From an uncultured Clostridia bacterium (GTDB lineage Bacteria; Bacillota; Clostridia; Christensenellales; UBA1242), in NCBI GenBank assembly GCA_934778205.1, contig CAKVOD010000001.1, positions 198,973 to 262,972 of the forward strand: a DNA stretch of 64,000 nucleotides, in the 5' to 3' direction. A program made the position numbers and the translations under genes. Shown piece by piece: positions 8,885-17,245 of the stretch (position 1 is the first letter of the stretch; each line of letters starts with the position of its first letter). The notes under the pieces were generated by a model, which did no database searches, had not been told where the DNA came from, and saw only the letters and a program-made list of their open reading frames with translations.

Positions 8885-10514
8885 ATGATTAAGAACTTAA
8901 CTAAATGGGGGGGGGGGGGTGTCTAAAGATTATCCACAGGAATGTGGACAAGTTGTAGAAAATTGCTCTCAAATTAAATTAATAAAAAATAAAAAAAATG
9001 CACATATTACCCATAGTGATTGTACAAGAAATAACATATGTGTAAAACAAAAGGGTAGTATGATTAAAAATTATGATATTAAAATTAAATCAAAATATTC
9101 AACTGCAACGCAAATTGCGCTGTGGCTTTTGGCGTTTGTGTTATGTTGGGGCGTAATGTTTGTTTGCAATGGCAAGCTATTTGCGAGTGATAATGCTAAC
9201 TTTGTCGGCGCGGACGCTACAACAGTGCACACAATCAGCAATGAGGCGGAATTGACGGCGTTTGCAACGGCTGTCAACGCGGGCACATCTTATGCTGACA
9301 AGATTGTCAAATTGACAAACGATATAACTATGGAAACAACCACGTGGGCAGGGATTGGTAGTTATTCAAAAAATTATACAGGAACTTTTGACGGCAATAA
9401 TCATGTTATTACTTTCAAAAATCAAGTTAGTACAAGTGGGTTGTTTGGACGCATATCTAGTGCAACTATTAAAAATGTTGGCGTAAATTATGCGGGCGGA
9501 GCATTGGATGTTGTGGGGGGTATTGTTGGTACCGTAGACTTGGGGTCGACTAAGTCGGCTAATTTTGTTATGAGCAACTCTTTTGCTATTGGTAGCAATA
9601 TCACGGGAGTAGGAGTGTTTGGCGGTGTTGTTGGGGCTGTATACGCTAATGATGGTTCTGCAATAATAGAAAATTGCTATGCTAACTACAAACAAGTTGT
9701 TAGCGCGGGTCAGCCTGTAAATTACATTGCTGGTGGAATTATCGGTTATGGTTACATAAATGATGGAAGTATTAGTTCTAAAAACTGTTATGTTCAAATT
9801 GGTAACATAGAATTGATTAATACTTATAATGAATATATCAGTTTTAACTGTTGTGGATATGGAAGTTATACTGATTGTTTTGCTGTGATTGGAAGTTTGA
9901 AAACAACTACAACGGGAACGGTTTACATTTCTGCAGGTGGGACAACAAGTTACTGCAAGATAGGGAGTGTTAATACAACAGGCGCTAGTGCAGTAACTGA
10001 TGGATATAACAACTATAATATTGACACACTTGACGAAATTGTCAAAGACAGTAGCAATTTCACAACGGCTGGGTTTACGGCTGGTGGAACAACCTATACG
10101 TGGACAAATGGTTGGGATTTCACTAACACGTGGTACATACAAAAAGGGTACAACGGCGGATATCCTATGCTGAAAGGGTTTGTTTACGAGCCTGACCTGA
10201 CTGATACAACGGTTACGTTTTTGTACACCACAAACAATGGCAACAGCGTTTTTGTATATATATTAGATGCAAACAAGAGTGTTGTGCGTCAAATTGTCTT
10301 GAATGGAACAAGCGGTGTACAAAAGGCGACGACAATTGTTGTTGCAGCGAATGAGGAATTTACTTTGTTTGTGTATCAATCGTTATATATGGTTACAACG
10401 ATTGACGGGGAGGCATTGACGAAAAAGGCGTACGTGCCAACAACTGACACACTTGGTATAACTTTAACAGTGTCCTTGCCTGCGCAATCCGTCGGCAACT
10501 GGGTCACCGTCTAG
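8885..10514 (+). CDS. GLUG surface protein, out of frame at a 13-G tract (candidate phase-OFF)
   Basis: Translation from ATG 8885 (after GAGGA) gives MIKNLTKW, enters 13 G and stops at TAA 8924. The long frame to 10514 is one base off: removing one G (12) or adding two (15) would join it to the start. The joined protein would be about 543 residues: short N-terminus, Gly run, Cys-containing linker, a hydrophobic export segment (IALWLLAFVLCWGVMFVC), a GLUG beta-solenoid (GTFDGNNHVITF, GGIVG, GGVVG, GGIIG), YPMLKGF, and a C-terminal beta domain. Its architecture matches the gene at 60661. A fallback start at ATG 9061, preceded by AAAAGGG, would bypass the tract and still include the export segment, so some expression cannot be excluded. 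Stop codon TAG abuts an R2 repeat. Confidence 0.8.
8907..8919 (+). repeat. Poly-G tract, 13 G (out of frame)
   Basis: An uninterrupted run of 13 G starting in codon 8. As read, the start codon leads to a stop five bases after the tract. Runs of this length are hotspots for slippage, and also for sequencing error. Confidence 0.9.
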
Positions 10515-10695
10515 TGGCAGACGCCACGGGTGCGGGTACTGTCCTTACGCCTAATTGTTTTTAATGGACGGCGTACAAATGTGCTTTCTATAAACTCTAA
10601 TTCTCGGTGCGATAGCGCACGGCTGTGGGGGTAGTGAGTGGCATTATATGAAATTAGGTACATAGTTTAATTACTATGTACCTTTTTTGTGAAAG
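10512..10695 (+). repeat. R2 repeat, full length, abutting stop codon
   Basis: Begins at the TAG stop of the GLUG gene. Order: hairpin GTGGCAGACGCCAC; conserved GGTGCGGGTACTGTCC; GGACGGCGTACAAATG and GTGCTTTCTATAAAC; second hairpin GTGCGATAGCGCAC; GTGAGTGGCATTATATGAA; then a terminator at 10657-10689 whose arms start GGTACATAGT, followed by T6. This copy and that at 49600 define the complete element of about 180-230 bases. Confidence 0.85.
10657..10689 (+). terminator. R2-borne terminator
   Basis: Palindromic stem GGTACATAGT...ACTATGTACC followed by TTTTTT. The same stem recurs at 18131, 24047, 29476, 37099, 49771, 49852 and 51901. Confidence 0.85.
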
Positions 10696-10740
10696 AAGCT
10701 TGCAACTGCAACATTTAAATAAATATAACCTTATTATTTG

Positions 10741-11019
10741 TGGTAAGGGACTACTCCCCATTGTCATTTCGACCGAAAAGGGTTTGCAAAACCCTTGCAG
10801 CGGAGAAATCTCCCGGAAGGGGACTTACTCAATTTGGGGTACTCGACAATATTGACCGCGTCAGCAAAAAAAGTTATTGCTATTTATTCTGCTAGCGCTG
10901 TCAAAATACATAAACGCCCATAACATAGCGAGTTGCCCTTCCGGGAGATTTCTCCGCGTCGGCGAAGGCTGACGCCTCCGCCTTTGGTCGAAATGACAAT
11001 AAAGAGAGTGGCTTACCAT
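10741..11019. repeat. R1 repeat, complete long inverted repeat
   Basis: Left arm: TGGTAAG, GTCATTTCGACCGAA, an internal hairpin (AAGGGTTTGCAAAACCCTT), GCGGAGAAATCTCCCGGAAG, and inner end TTGACCGCGTCAGCA at about 10853-10867. The right arm is the reverse complement in reverse order, with inner end TGCTAGCGCTGTCAA, a different internal hairpin (GCGTCGGCG...CGCCTCCGCC), and outer end TGGCTTACCA. It carries no open frame. Structure suggests a REP/MITE-like non-coding element. Confidence 0.8.
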
Positions 11020-11040
11020 AAAAAAAGGATTGATTTGATT

Positions 11041-11105
11041 GTATGCTGGCGCGGTCAATGTGATTGTGTGCTGGCGCGGTCAATGTGATTGTGTGCTGGC
11101 GCGGT
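11041..11105 (+). repeat. 25-bp tandem repeat built from the R1 inner end
   Basis: Units start at 11041, 11066 and 11091, with core TGCTGGCGCGGTCAA, nearly the reverse complement of the R1 inner end TTGACCGCGTCAGCA. A further isolated TGCTGGCGCG lies at about 11179. The following DNA to 11290 has short direct repeats (AAAGTAGTTCCGC twice, then AATTCCGC) and no gene. Confidence 0.75.
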
Positions 11106-11319
11106 CAAGGTGTTTGCGTTGCGCGATTGGTGTTTGTGTGTGTGGGGCTCAATAATAATAAGGTTTAATTCTATTAAATGCTGGCGCGATTTGTTATGGG
11201 GTAAATAAATTCATTGACAGCGCTAGTCTATAAATAAAGTAGTTCCGCAAATAAAGTAGTTCCGCATAAAAAACAATTCCGCATAAGAAGTGGCGGGCAA
11301 AGTTTGTGGGGCAAAACGC

Positions 11320-11348
11320 TTGACAAAAAATGCGTGGTGGTGTAAAAT
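11320..11348 (+). promoter_or_regulatory. Promoter of the pheST T-box transcript
   Basis: TTGACA (11320-11325), 17 bases, TAAAAT (11343-11348). Transcription would start at about 11355, just before the T-box leader. Confidence 0.8.
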
Positions 11349-11361
11349 ATTATCAACTGAA

Positions 11362-11592
11362 TAAAGACGAAGAAAATGTTTTAGTAGTGTGCCGTTTTCA
11401 TATAGAGAGAGTGTTCGTGGCTGGAAAACACTTATGTTCAGGCGGTAGGCGAAGTTCGGCATTGGAGTTGCTGGGGCGTGAGTCTCAGACAGACAAAACT
11501 GTGAAAATGTAAACGAGATTTGGAGTTTTCCAAAAATTAGGTGGTACCGCGCAAAAAGTCGCCCTATGTTTAGGGGCGACTTTTTGTTTTTG
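11362..11592 (+). ncRNA. T-box leader (tRNA-sensing riboswitch) for phenylalanyl-tRNA synthetase
   Basis: The AGAGA box (about 11405) and distal loop region GTTCGTGGCTGGAAAACAC fit Stem I. A TTC at 11455-11457, on the 3' side of Stem I, is the likely Phe specifier codon. The T-box sequence AGGTGGTACCGCG lies at 11539-11551, followed by a terminator AAAAGTCGCCC...GGGGCGACTTTTT (11553-11590). In known T-boxes uncharged cognate tRNA pairs with both specifier and T-box bulge and prevents termination. It precedes pheS-pheT, which agrees with a tRNA-Phe specificity. The 300 bases from 11593 to pheS hold no recognisable gene. Confidence 0.93.
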
Positions 11593-11893
11593 CAAGAAAT
11601 GCTTTTTATATGAACGTTGTTTGCGACTTCGGGGCGGAAGTGGGGGTGCACTCTTAGTTTATGGGGAGAATTTTGCATTGCGCAAATTGCTTCGTTTGCG
11701 CTCAGCACGGCGGAACTCAAAGTGCGTCGCACGGGGTGTTGCTTATGCGTGCACAAAAATAAAAGCATAGCGTTTGGGTTGGCAGAGGACTTTCTCAAAT
11801 TTAAAAATATAGTTTACAGCAATGCCACACATTCAGTTGATTTTGCGTAAAAAAAACACACAAAACAAATTAGAAAATAGGAGTTAATTCAAT

Positions 11894-12874
11894 ATGGATG
11901 ATAAGATGAAAGAACTGCTTGACAGCAATATTGATGAAAGCAATGTTGACAGCGTGGAAAAGAGCGTCAAAGATGTGCTGAAAGAATTGTATGCAAACAT
12001 AAAAAATGTTGCAAATGAAAAAAAGAAAGAGTACGGGCAAAAGGTCAACGCTTTTCGTGCTCAAATGGAAGAAAAAATTGCGACAGTTAGGGCGAAATTG
12101 AGTGAAAAGAAAAGCAAAGGCGAAAAAATCGACATTACGCTTTCTAAGCCGATTGTGAAATATGGGGCGATGCACCCGTTGACTAGGATATACAAGCGTT
12201 TTGAAAGGTATTATATCAACAATGGTTTCAATGTTGTGAGCGGACCCGAAATTGAACTTGACAAATACAACTGCGAAATGTTGAATATGCCTGAACATCA
12301 CCCAGCGCGCGGGATGCAAGATACATTTTACTTGGAGTTTCCAAACAAAATTTTGCGTTCGCACACGTCGGCAGTTCAAATTCGCTATATGCTCAAGCAC
12401 AAACCGCCGATAAAAATTATTTCGCCTGGGATTGTGTATCGCGTTGACGACCTCGACCCGCAACACACGCCGATGTTCTTCCAAATGGAAGGCTTGATTG
12501 TTGGCGACAACATCACGTTTGCGGACTTGAAAGGCACGATTATGAATTGTGTCAAGTCCGTGTTTGGCGAAAAAATTACCGCGCGCTTCATTCCAACATA
12601 TTATCCTTACACTGAGCCTAGTGCTGGTATTGATATCACTTGTCCTGTTTGCGGTGGCAAAAAGTGTCGCACGTGCAAAAATTCGGGTTGGATACGAATT
12701 GGCGGGTGCGGAATGGTGCATCCAAACGTGTTCAAAAATGTTGGGTATCCTGAAGGCACGCAAGGCTTTGCGTTTGGGTACGGAATGAGCAAGTTCCCGC
12801 AAATTGAGTACAAGTTGCCAGAACTTCGCATTTTGCACGACAACAACATAAAAGTTTTCAAGAAACTACACTAG
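11894..12874 (+). CDS. pheS: Phenylalanine--tRNA ligase alpha subunit
   Basis: 326 residues; with PheT it charges tRNA-Phe. An N-terminal charged helical arm (about 1-85) is followed by the class II catalytic core: motif 2 region GIVYRVDDLDPQHTPMFFQM, a Cys-rich insertion (CPVCGGKKCRTCK), GGCGMVHPNVF and GFAFGYGM. Oddity: motif 3, usually GxGxERxxM in this family, reads GYGMSKFPQI, so the ATP-contacting Arg is replaced by Lys and the preceding Glu by Ser. Start ATG 11894 follows AGGAG. It lies behind the T-box. The stop TAG abuts an R2 hairpin, and 252 bases of R2 plus R1 sequence separate it from pheT, unusual for this normally tight pair. Confidence 0.93.
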   Translation: MDDKMKELLDSNIDESNVDSVEKSVKDVLKELYANIKNVANEKKKEYGQKVNAFRAQMEEKIATVRAKLSEKKSKGEKIDITLSKPIVKYGAMHPLTRIYKRFERYYINNGFNVVSGPEIELDKYNCEMLNMPEHHPARGMQDTFYLEFPNKILRSHTSAVQIRYMLKHKPPIKIISPGIVYRVDDLDPQHTPMFFQMEGLIVGDNITFADLKGTIMNCVKSVFGEKITARFIPTYYPYTEPSAGIDITCPVCGGKKCRTCKNSGWIRIGGCGMVHPNVFKNVGYPEGTQGFAFGYGMSKFPQIEYKLPELRILHDNNIKVFKKLH

Positions 12875-13100
12875 GTGGCATACGCCACAGGTGCAGGTAC
12901 TATTCCTACAAGCAAGTTGTTTGGGTGGACGGCGTTGCAAATGCGCTTTTATGTTTCGTATAATAAAAAACGTCAGCGTTTACCGACGGGGGCAAAGTAC
13001 CCAACTTGTGAATTTACTTAAGCGTAGTAGGAACTCTACACTTGTCATTTCGACCGAAGGCGTAGCCGTAGCGGAGAAATCTCCCGGAAGGGAAGAATGG
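12873..13100 (+). repeat. R2 (5' part) followed by solo R1 arm between pheS and pheT
   Basis: R2 begins with GTGGCATACGCCAC directly after the pheS stop, then GGTGCAGGTACTATTCC and GGACGGCG; it lacks the terminator part, which fits co-transcription of pheT. The R1 piece (about 13041-13093) is GTCATTTCGACCGAA, a small hairpin (GGCGTAGCC), then GCGGAGAAATCTCCCGGAAG. Confidence 0.75.
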
Positions 13101-13126
13101 AATAAATAAGGAAAGGAAGAAGAAAA

Positions 13127-15184
13127 ATGTTCAAATATTCACATAGATTTTTAGAAAAGTTGGCGGGCGAACCTATTGATTACAAGGATTTCGACCGCAA
13201 TTGGCTCGACTTACAAGGTTTTGAAGTCGCGTGCGAAGAAGAATTGGACGATGACGCGATTGTTGAACTTGAGGTCAAGGCAAACCGCCCCGATATGCTT
13301 TCACACTTGGGCGTTTTGCGCGAATATTATGTTTATAAAAAATATAACAAAGAGCCAAAAATTGAAAGCAAAGTTGATTTGGCAGGGCTAAAGAATTTGC
13401 CGATTGATGTTGAAATCAAAACAGATGACGTTGGCAATTTGGTGCTTGTGTGCATCAAAAACGTTGACAACACCAAAAAGACGCCTGAAAAAATAGTCAA
13501 ACTGTTGCACAACTTGGGTGTTGCGAGCGTCAATCCAATCGTCGATTATTCAAACTTTGTGATGCTTGAACTTGGTCAGCCGATTCACGTATATGACCTA
13601 GACAAACTCAATGCAAAACTTGAGTTTGACAATTTGGCGAGTGACACGAAGTTGACTACAATCAATGGTAGCGGAATCACTGCGCCTAAAGGCAGTATCA
13701 TCATAAAAGACAACGGCGGGGCTGTGTGCCTTGCGGGCATCATCGGCACGCAAAAAGTTGAAGTGGACGAAAACACCAAAAACATTGTCATTGAGTCGGC
13801 AAATTTCAACCCTATCAAATTGCGCGTTGCAAGTCAAAATACGCATATCAGCACGCTTGCGTCGTATAGATATGAACGTGGCGTAGATGCCAACATCACA
13901 AAACTTGGCGCGTGCTTGTGTGCTGAGTATATTTTGGAAAACTGTGGCGGGCAATTGGATTCGGCGTTTGTCAAGTTTGAAAATTCAAAGGAAAACAAAA
14001 AACAACTTGAGGTTTGCTACATCAATAAAATTTTGGGTACAAAATTTTCGGCGCAAGACATAAAGATGTTGCTTGAGAGTTATTATTATAAGGTCAATGT
14101 TTTGGACGAACAGAACATTGAGGTTATCACGCCGAACTACAGGCTTGACCTCGAGGACAAAATCGACGTTGTGGGCGACGTTTCGCAAATTTTTGGCTAT
14201 CATAACATTGAACCAACAATGCCAAATTTGAGCGTCGAATATGAGCCAAACGACTATATAATCAACTCCGACATTTTGCGCAATTTGTTGTACGGCATCG
14301 GGGCGAATGAGTGTATTTCCTATTCATTTATTCACGAAAATGCGATGAAAATGCTCAAAATTAGCGAAAAAAGCGAACTTTATGGCGATATTAAGTTAAT
14401 AAATCCGCTTTCAAACAAGTTTGCGCTGATGCGTCCTAACCTTATCTATAGTATGGTAAATACCCTTGTCTATAATGTCGCAAAAGACAGCGTGTGCGAG
14501 CCGATTTTTGAAATCGGCACAGTGTTCAAGCGCGATGCGAGCGCGGACACAGGGTACGGGCAAAATTCGCATTTGGCAGTCGTTTTGTGCGGGAACAAAG
14601 TTGAAAAAGGCTTTGGCATCGATAAGAATATTCCGTATGATTTTTACGACATCAAGCAGGTGCTAGAACTCATAATGGCGCAATATAGTATGCAGTTTGA
14701 ACTTGTCGAAAAACAGGAGCCAACCTTTGAACTCTGCGCGGATATTTTGGTTGGGGGCAAAAAGTTTGGCGTCATCGGCATTTTAGATGACGGGGCAATC
14801 AAGAATTTTGAAAACGGAAAACTTGTACGTGAAAAGGTTTTTTATCTTGAAATCAACATTGATATGCTTTCAATGGGAACAACCGCGCTTGAGGAGCAAA
14901 GCAAATTTCCAAGCATCACGAGAGAATATAACCTACTTGTTCCTACCGACGTGAAATTTGCGGACTATAAAGCGGAAATTGAAAATACTTCTAAAAAGAT
15001 AATCAATATCGAGGTTAAAGACCTTTACAAAGGCAAAGGCGTCAAAGAGGGCACAACCTCACAACTAATACAAATAACATATAATAGTTTTGACGAAACG
15101 CTAACAAGTGAAGAAGTTGAAGCCATTGAAAGACAGTGGTTTGAAAAAATCACAGATAAATACAAAATTGCACTCAAAGGCTAA
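13127..15184 (+). CDS. pheT: Phenylalanine--tRNA ligase beta subunit lacking the OB-fold tRNA-binding domain
   Basis: 685 residues, about 110 fewer than usual bacterial PheT (around 800). The start MFKYSHRFLEKL through LQGFEVACEEEL matches the usual N-terminus, but the next segment jumps straight to IVELEVKANRPDMLSHLGVLRE. The EMAPII-like B2 domain normally between them is missing. The B3/B4 editing region, B5 (about 285-370), the catalytic-like B6/B7 and the C-terminal ferredoxin-like anticodon-binding domain (about 590-685, SKFPSITREYNLLVP) are present. ATG follows GGAAAGGAAG. It ends with a short hairpin at 15349-15375 as the nearest terminator candidate. Confidence 0.92.
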   Translation: MFKYSHRFLEKLAGEPIDYKDFDRNWLDLQGFEVACEEELDDDAIVELEVKANRPDMLSHLGVLREYYVYKKYNKEPKIESKVDLAGLKNLPIDVEIKTDDVGNLVLVCIKNVDNTKKTPEKIVKLLHNLGVASVNPIVDYSNFVMLELGQPIHVYDLDKLNAKLEFDNLASDTKLTTINGSGITAPKGSIIIKDNGGAVCLAGIIGTQKVEVDENTKNIVIESANFNPIKLRVASQNTHISTLASYRYERGVDANITKLGACLCAEYILENCGGQLDSAFVKFENSKENKKQLEVCYINKILGTKFSAQDIKMLLESYYYKVNVLDEQNIEVITPNYRLDLEDKIDVVGDVSQIFGYHNIEPTMPNLSVEYEPNDYIINSDILRNLLYGIGANECISYSFIHENAMKMLKISEKSELYGDIKLINPLSNKFALMRPNLIYSMVNTLVYNVAKDSVCEPIFEIGTVFKRDASADTGYGQNSHLAVVLCGNKVEKGFGIDKNIPYDFYDIKQVLELIMAQYSMQFELVEKQEPTFELCADILVGGKKFGVIGILDDGAIKNFENGKLVREKVFYLEINIDMLSMGTTALEEQSKFPSITREYNLLVPTDVKFADYKAEIENTSKKIINIEVKDLYKGKGVKEGTTSQLIQITYNSFDETLTSEEVEAIERQWFEKITDKYKIALKG

Positions 15185-15348
15185 CAAAAAATATCGCAAT
15201 AAGGTGTTAAAAAATGATTGCAAAGAATTTATCATAAACAAATTGATTTGCATATAATGACTTTGCAAACAATTGATTGTAAAGAAAATATTTTATAAGT
15301 AGTTAATTGCGCAAGAAATTGATTGAAACAATAGTTAAGTATAACAAA

Positions 15349-15375
15349 TAAACTGAAAAAAATTTTCAGTTTATT
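15349..15375 (+). terminator. Hairpin with T tract after pheT
   Basis: AAACTGAAAA...TTTTCAGTTT, AT-rich and modest in strength, 165 bases after the pheT stop. The stretch from 15185 to this point shows no gene. Confidence 0.5.
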
Positions 15376-15383
15376 AAAAATAT

Positions 15384-15412
15384 TTGACAAATTTTGTGCC
15401 GTGGTGTATAAT
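15384..15412 (+). promoter_or_regulatory. Consensus promoter
   Basis: TTGACA (15384-15389), 17 bases, TATAAT (15407-15412), a perfect sigma-A promoter for the gene at 15480. Confidence 0.88.
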
Positions 15413-15424
15413 AGTTTTATACAA

Positions 15425-15467
15425 GTGAAATTGTTTTGAAAGGCTGGCAATTTCACTTTATTTTTTG
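15425..15467 (+). promoter_or_regulatory. Terminator-like hairpin in the mRNA leader
   Basis: Perfect arms GTGAAATTG and CAATTTCAC followed by TTTATTTTTTG, located between the promoter and the Shine-Dalgarno site of the gene at 15480. Its position suggests attenuation or a stabilising leader hairpin. Confidence 0.6.
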
Positions 15468-15479
15468 TTGGAGATTGGT

Positions 15480-15815
15480 ATGAACGAAAATTATCTAGGG
15501 CAGATTGTAAAAGTGAAAATGGACAGACCGCTGGGAACAAAACACCCTAAACACGGGTATATCTATGAAGTCAATTATGGATACATTCCAAACACGATTT
15601 CAGGAGACGGGGAAGAATTAGATGCCTATGTGCTAGGGGAGCATACCCCCTTGGAAGAATTTGAAGGGGAAGTTATTGCAATAATACATAGAACTAATGA
15701 CGACGATGATAAATTGGTTGTCGTGGCGAAAGGCAAAAATTATACCGACGAACAAATCCGTGCCCTCACAGAGTTTCAAGAACAATGGTTTGAATCAGTG
15801 ATAATAAGAAAATAA
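15480..15815 (+). CDS. Small inorganic pyrophosphatase-like protein
   Basis: 111 residues. The segment MDRPLGTKHPKHGYIYEVNYGYIP...GDGEELDAYVLG resembles family I soluble inorganic pyrophosphatase: the YEVNYGYIP and DGEELDAYVLG motifs carry Tyr, Lys and Asp residues of that active site. The protein is much shorter than classical PPases (about 175) and matches a compact group in Firmicutes. Likely role: hydrolysis of pyrophosphate or a related phospho-substrate. The start ATG 15480 follows GGAG at 15470. It has its own consensus promoter and a leader hairpin. A terminator at 15822-15863 follows. Confidence 0.8.
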   Translation: MNENYLGQIVKVKMDRPLGTKHPKHGYIYEVNYGYIPNTISGDGEELDAYVLGEHTPLEEFEGEVIAIIHRTNDDDDKLVVVAKGKNYTDEQIRALTEFQEQWFESVIIRK

Positions 15816-15821
15816 TTTATA

Positions 15822-15863
15822 AAAAAATATCAAATGTGTGTCAAAATATTTGATATTTTTTTT
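15822..15863 (+). terminator. AT-rich terminator
   Basis: AAAAATATCAAAT...ATTTGATATTTTTTTT. The same ATATCAAATG/CATTTGATAT stem stands before the promoters at 60593 and 63961. Confidence 0.75.
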
Positions 15864-15913
15864 TGCGTTATCGCTTGCCAACCCGCGCATTAATTCAACT
15901 ATTATAATATAAT

Positions 15914-16624
15914 TTACTTCACATCAAAATAGTCAAGCAGTGCTTGGTACTGCATTTGCCCAAACTTGCACGTTTCGATGAGATAGTTTTTCTCGGTGTT
16001 CCACTCATTGAGCCCGCGATAGTAAAGCCACTTGTTTGCGTCGTCGATATAAAATGGAACAATGTCGTTCTTCAAGCATTCCTTGAATGCAATCAGCCTG
16101 CCGACGCGCCCGTTTCCGTCTTGGAACGGGTGCATTGCCTCAAAGCGGTAGTGAAATTCTACAATGTCGTCAATCGTGACGGCATTTTTCGTGTTGTACC
16201 ACGATAGTAGCGTCGCCATTTCGCTTTCAACATTTGCGGGTGCAGTCGTTTCCGTGTCGCCGACCGTGTTGGGGAGCGTTTTGTATTCGCCCGCACCGTA
16301 GTTTTGCGAAAAGGTCGTGCCTGATTTCAAAATCAAATGCAGTTTTTTGATAAATTCTTCGTCCAAAATTTTGTCCGCATTATCAATAACATAATCAATG
16401 CACTTGAAGTGATTATTTGTTTCAATAATGTCGTCGATTTGAACATCAGTCGGCAGTTCGCCGATTGTCTTTGTTTCGAAAATATACCTTGTTTGTTCCA
16501 AAGTCAAGCGACTGCCCTCAATGTGATTGGAGTTGTACGTTAATTTGACTTGTGTTTCGTGATAGAGCCCGCCACTGAGTTTGCAAGCCTTTTCTTGTTG
16601 CAATCTTTCCAAAATCTTATTCAT
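15914..16624 (-). CDS. Fic/DOC family protein
   Basis: 236 residues. The Fic signature HPFQDGNGRVGR (about residues 162-173) is complete, including the catalytic His. Such enzymes usually transfer AMP from ATP to hydroxyls of target proteins. An N-terminal motif SNHIEG matches the inhibitory [S/T]xxxE[G/N] helix, which fits a self-inhibited Fic enzyme. No partner gene or DNA-binding domain is visible. The target is unknown. The start ATG at 16624 has GAGG about 13 bases upstream, a rather long gap. Confidence 0.88.
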   Translation of the reverse strand: MNKILERLQQEKACKLSGGLYHETQVKLTYNSNHIEGSRLTLEQTRYIFETKTIGELPTDVQIDDIIETNNHFKCIDYVIDNADKILDEEFIKKLHLILKSGTTFSQNYGAGEYKTLPNTVGDTETTAPANVESEMATLLSWYNTKNAVTIDDIVEFHYRFEAMHPFQDGNGRVGRLIAFKECLKNDIVPFYIDDANKWLYYRGLNEWNTEKNYLIETCKFGQMQYQALLDYFDVK

Positions 16625-16714
16625 TATTTATAGTTTACCTCATTTTTAATTAATCTAATTATACCCTAATTTTAATTATTTTGCAACAGTATCTTAACAC
16701 TGCGACAAAAGCAG

Positions 16715-17224
16715 TCAAATTAAATACTTAAAAATTATCAAATCTTTTTTGACGCTTTTTGCCATTCTTATAGTGTTTAGTGTGCCACTGGGTTTACCAT
16801 TCCAAACAGCAATAACAAGGTCGGCTTTATTAACCATATAAAGATTTCTATCATTCATACAATTTTTTGAATACTTTTCTAAGGAGACATTATGTATGAT
16901 ATCTGCTTCATTTAATATACAAACATATCTATTCTTTTGAGGTATAGACCACTTGGTAGATTGGTCTATGCAAGGGATTGCGCATTCAAGTATAATGTGG
17001 CTATATTTTTGTTTCAGTATTAAAACAATTTCAGCACAAATCATATCAATGCCTTGAGCCATACCAGAAATAAAGTGGGAATATCCGCACATAATAAGTT
17101 TTTCAATTGTGTTTGTCATTATTTTTTTAAAATTTTCACATACTTCATTAGTTTTTTTATTTGTCCACGGGAGCCCTTTGGGTCTATGCCCTGTGAAACA
17201 ACATACTTTATTTGCTTTTATCAT
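16715..17224 (-). CDS. SLOG-superfamily protein (DUF1273/YpsA-like)
   Basis: 169 residues. CCFTGHRPKGLPW near the N-terminus and FISGMAQGIDMICAE further on form the Rossmann-like nucleotide-binding core of the YpsA/DUF1273 branch of SLOG proteins; ADLVIAVWNGKPSGT is the last strand. The reaction is unknown; SLOG domains are proposed to bind nucleotide-derived ligands. I chose ATG 17224, which has GAGG five bases upstream, over a GTG two codons earlier. It is transcribed divergently from the XRE regulator at 17327, with two direct repeats between them that may be a shared operator. Confidence 0.8.
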   Translation of the reverse strand: MIKANKVCCFTGHRPKGLPWTNKKTNEVCENFKKIMTNTIEKLIMCGYSHFISGMAQGIDMICAEIVLILKQKYSHIILECAIPCIDQSTKWSIPQKNRYVCILNEADIIHNVSLEKYSKNCMNDRNLYMVNKADLVIAVWNGKPSGTLNTIRMAKSVKKDLIIFKYLI

Positions 17225-17245
17225 AGACACCTCATTATATTATAT

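Noticed and set aside
9366..10142. Minus-strand open frame of 258 codons
   Set aside because: Lies wholly inside the GLUG gene; composition is that of a shadow frame and no start signal is present.
11030..11290. tRNA or small RNA gene in the repeat spacer
   Set aside because: No cloverleaf, no GTTCRA-type T-arm; only short tandem repeats.
11870..12838. Minus-strand open frame of 322 codons
   Set aside because: Antisense to pheS, which is unmistakable; no ribosome-binding site.
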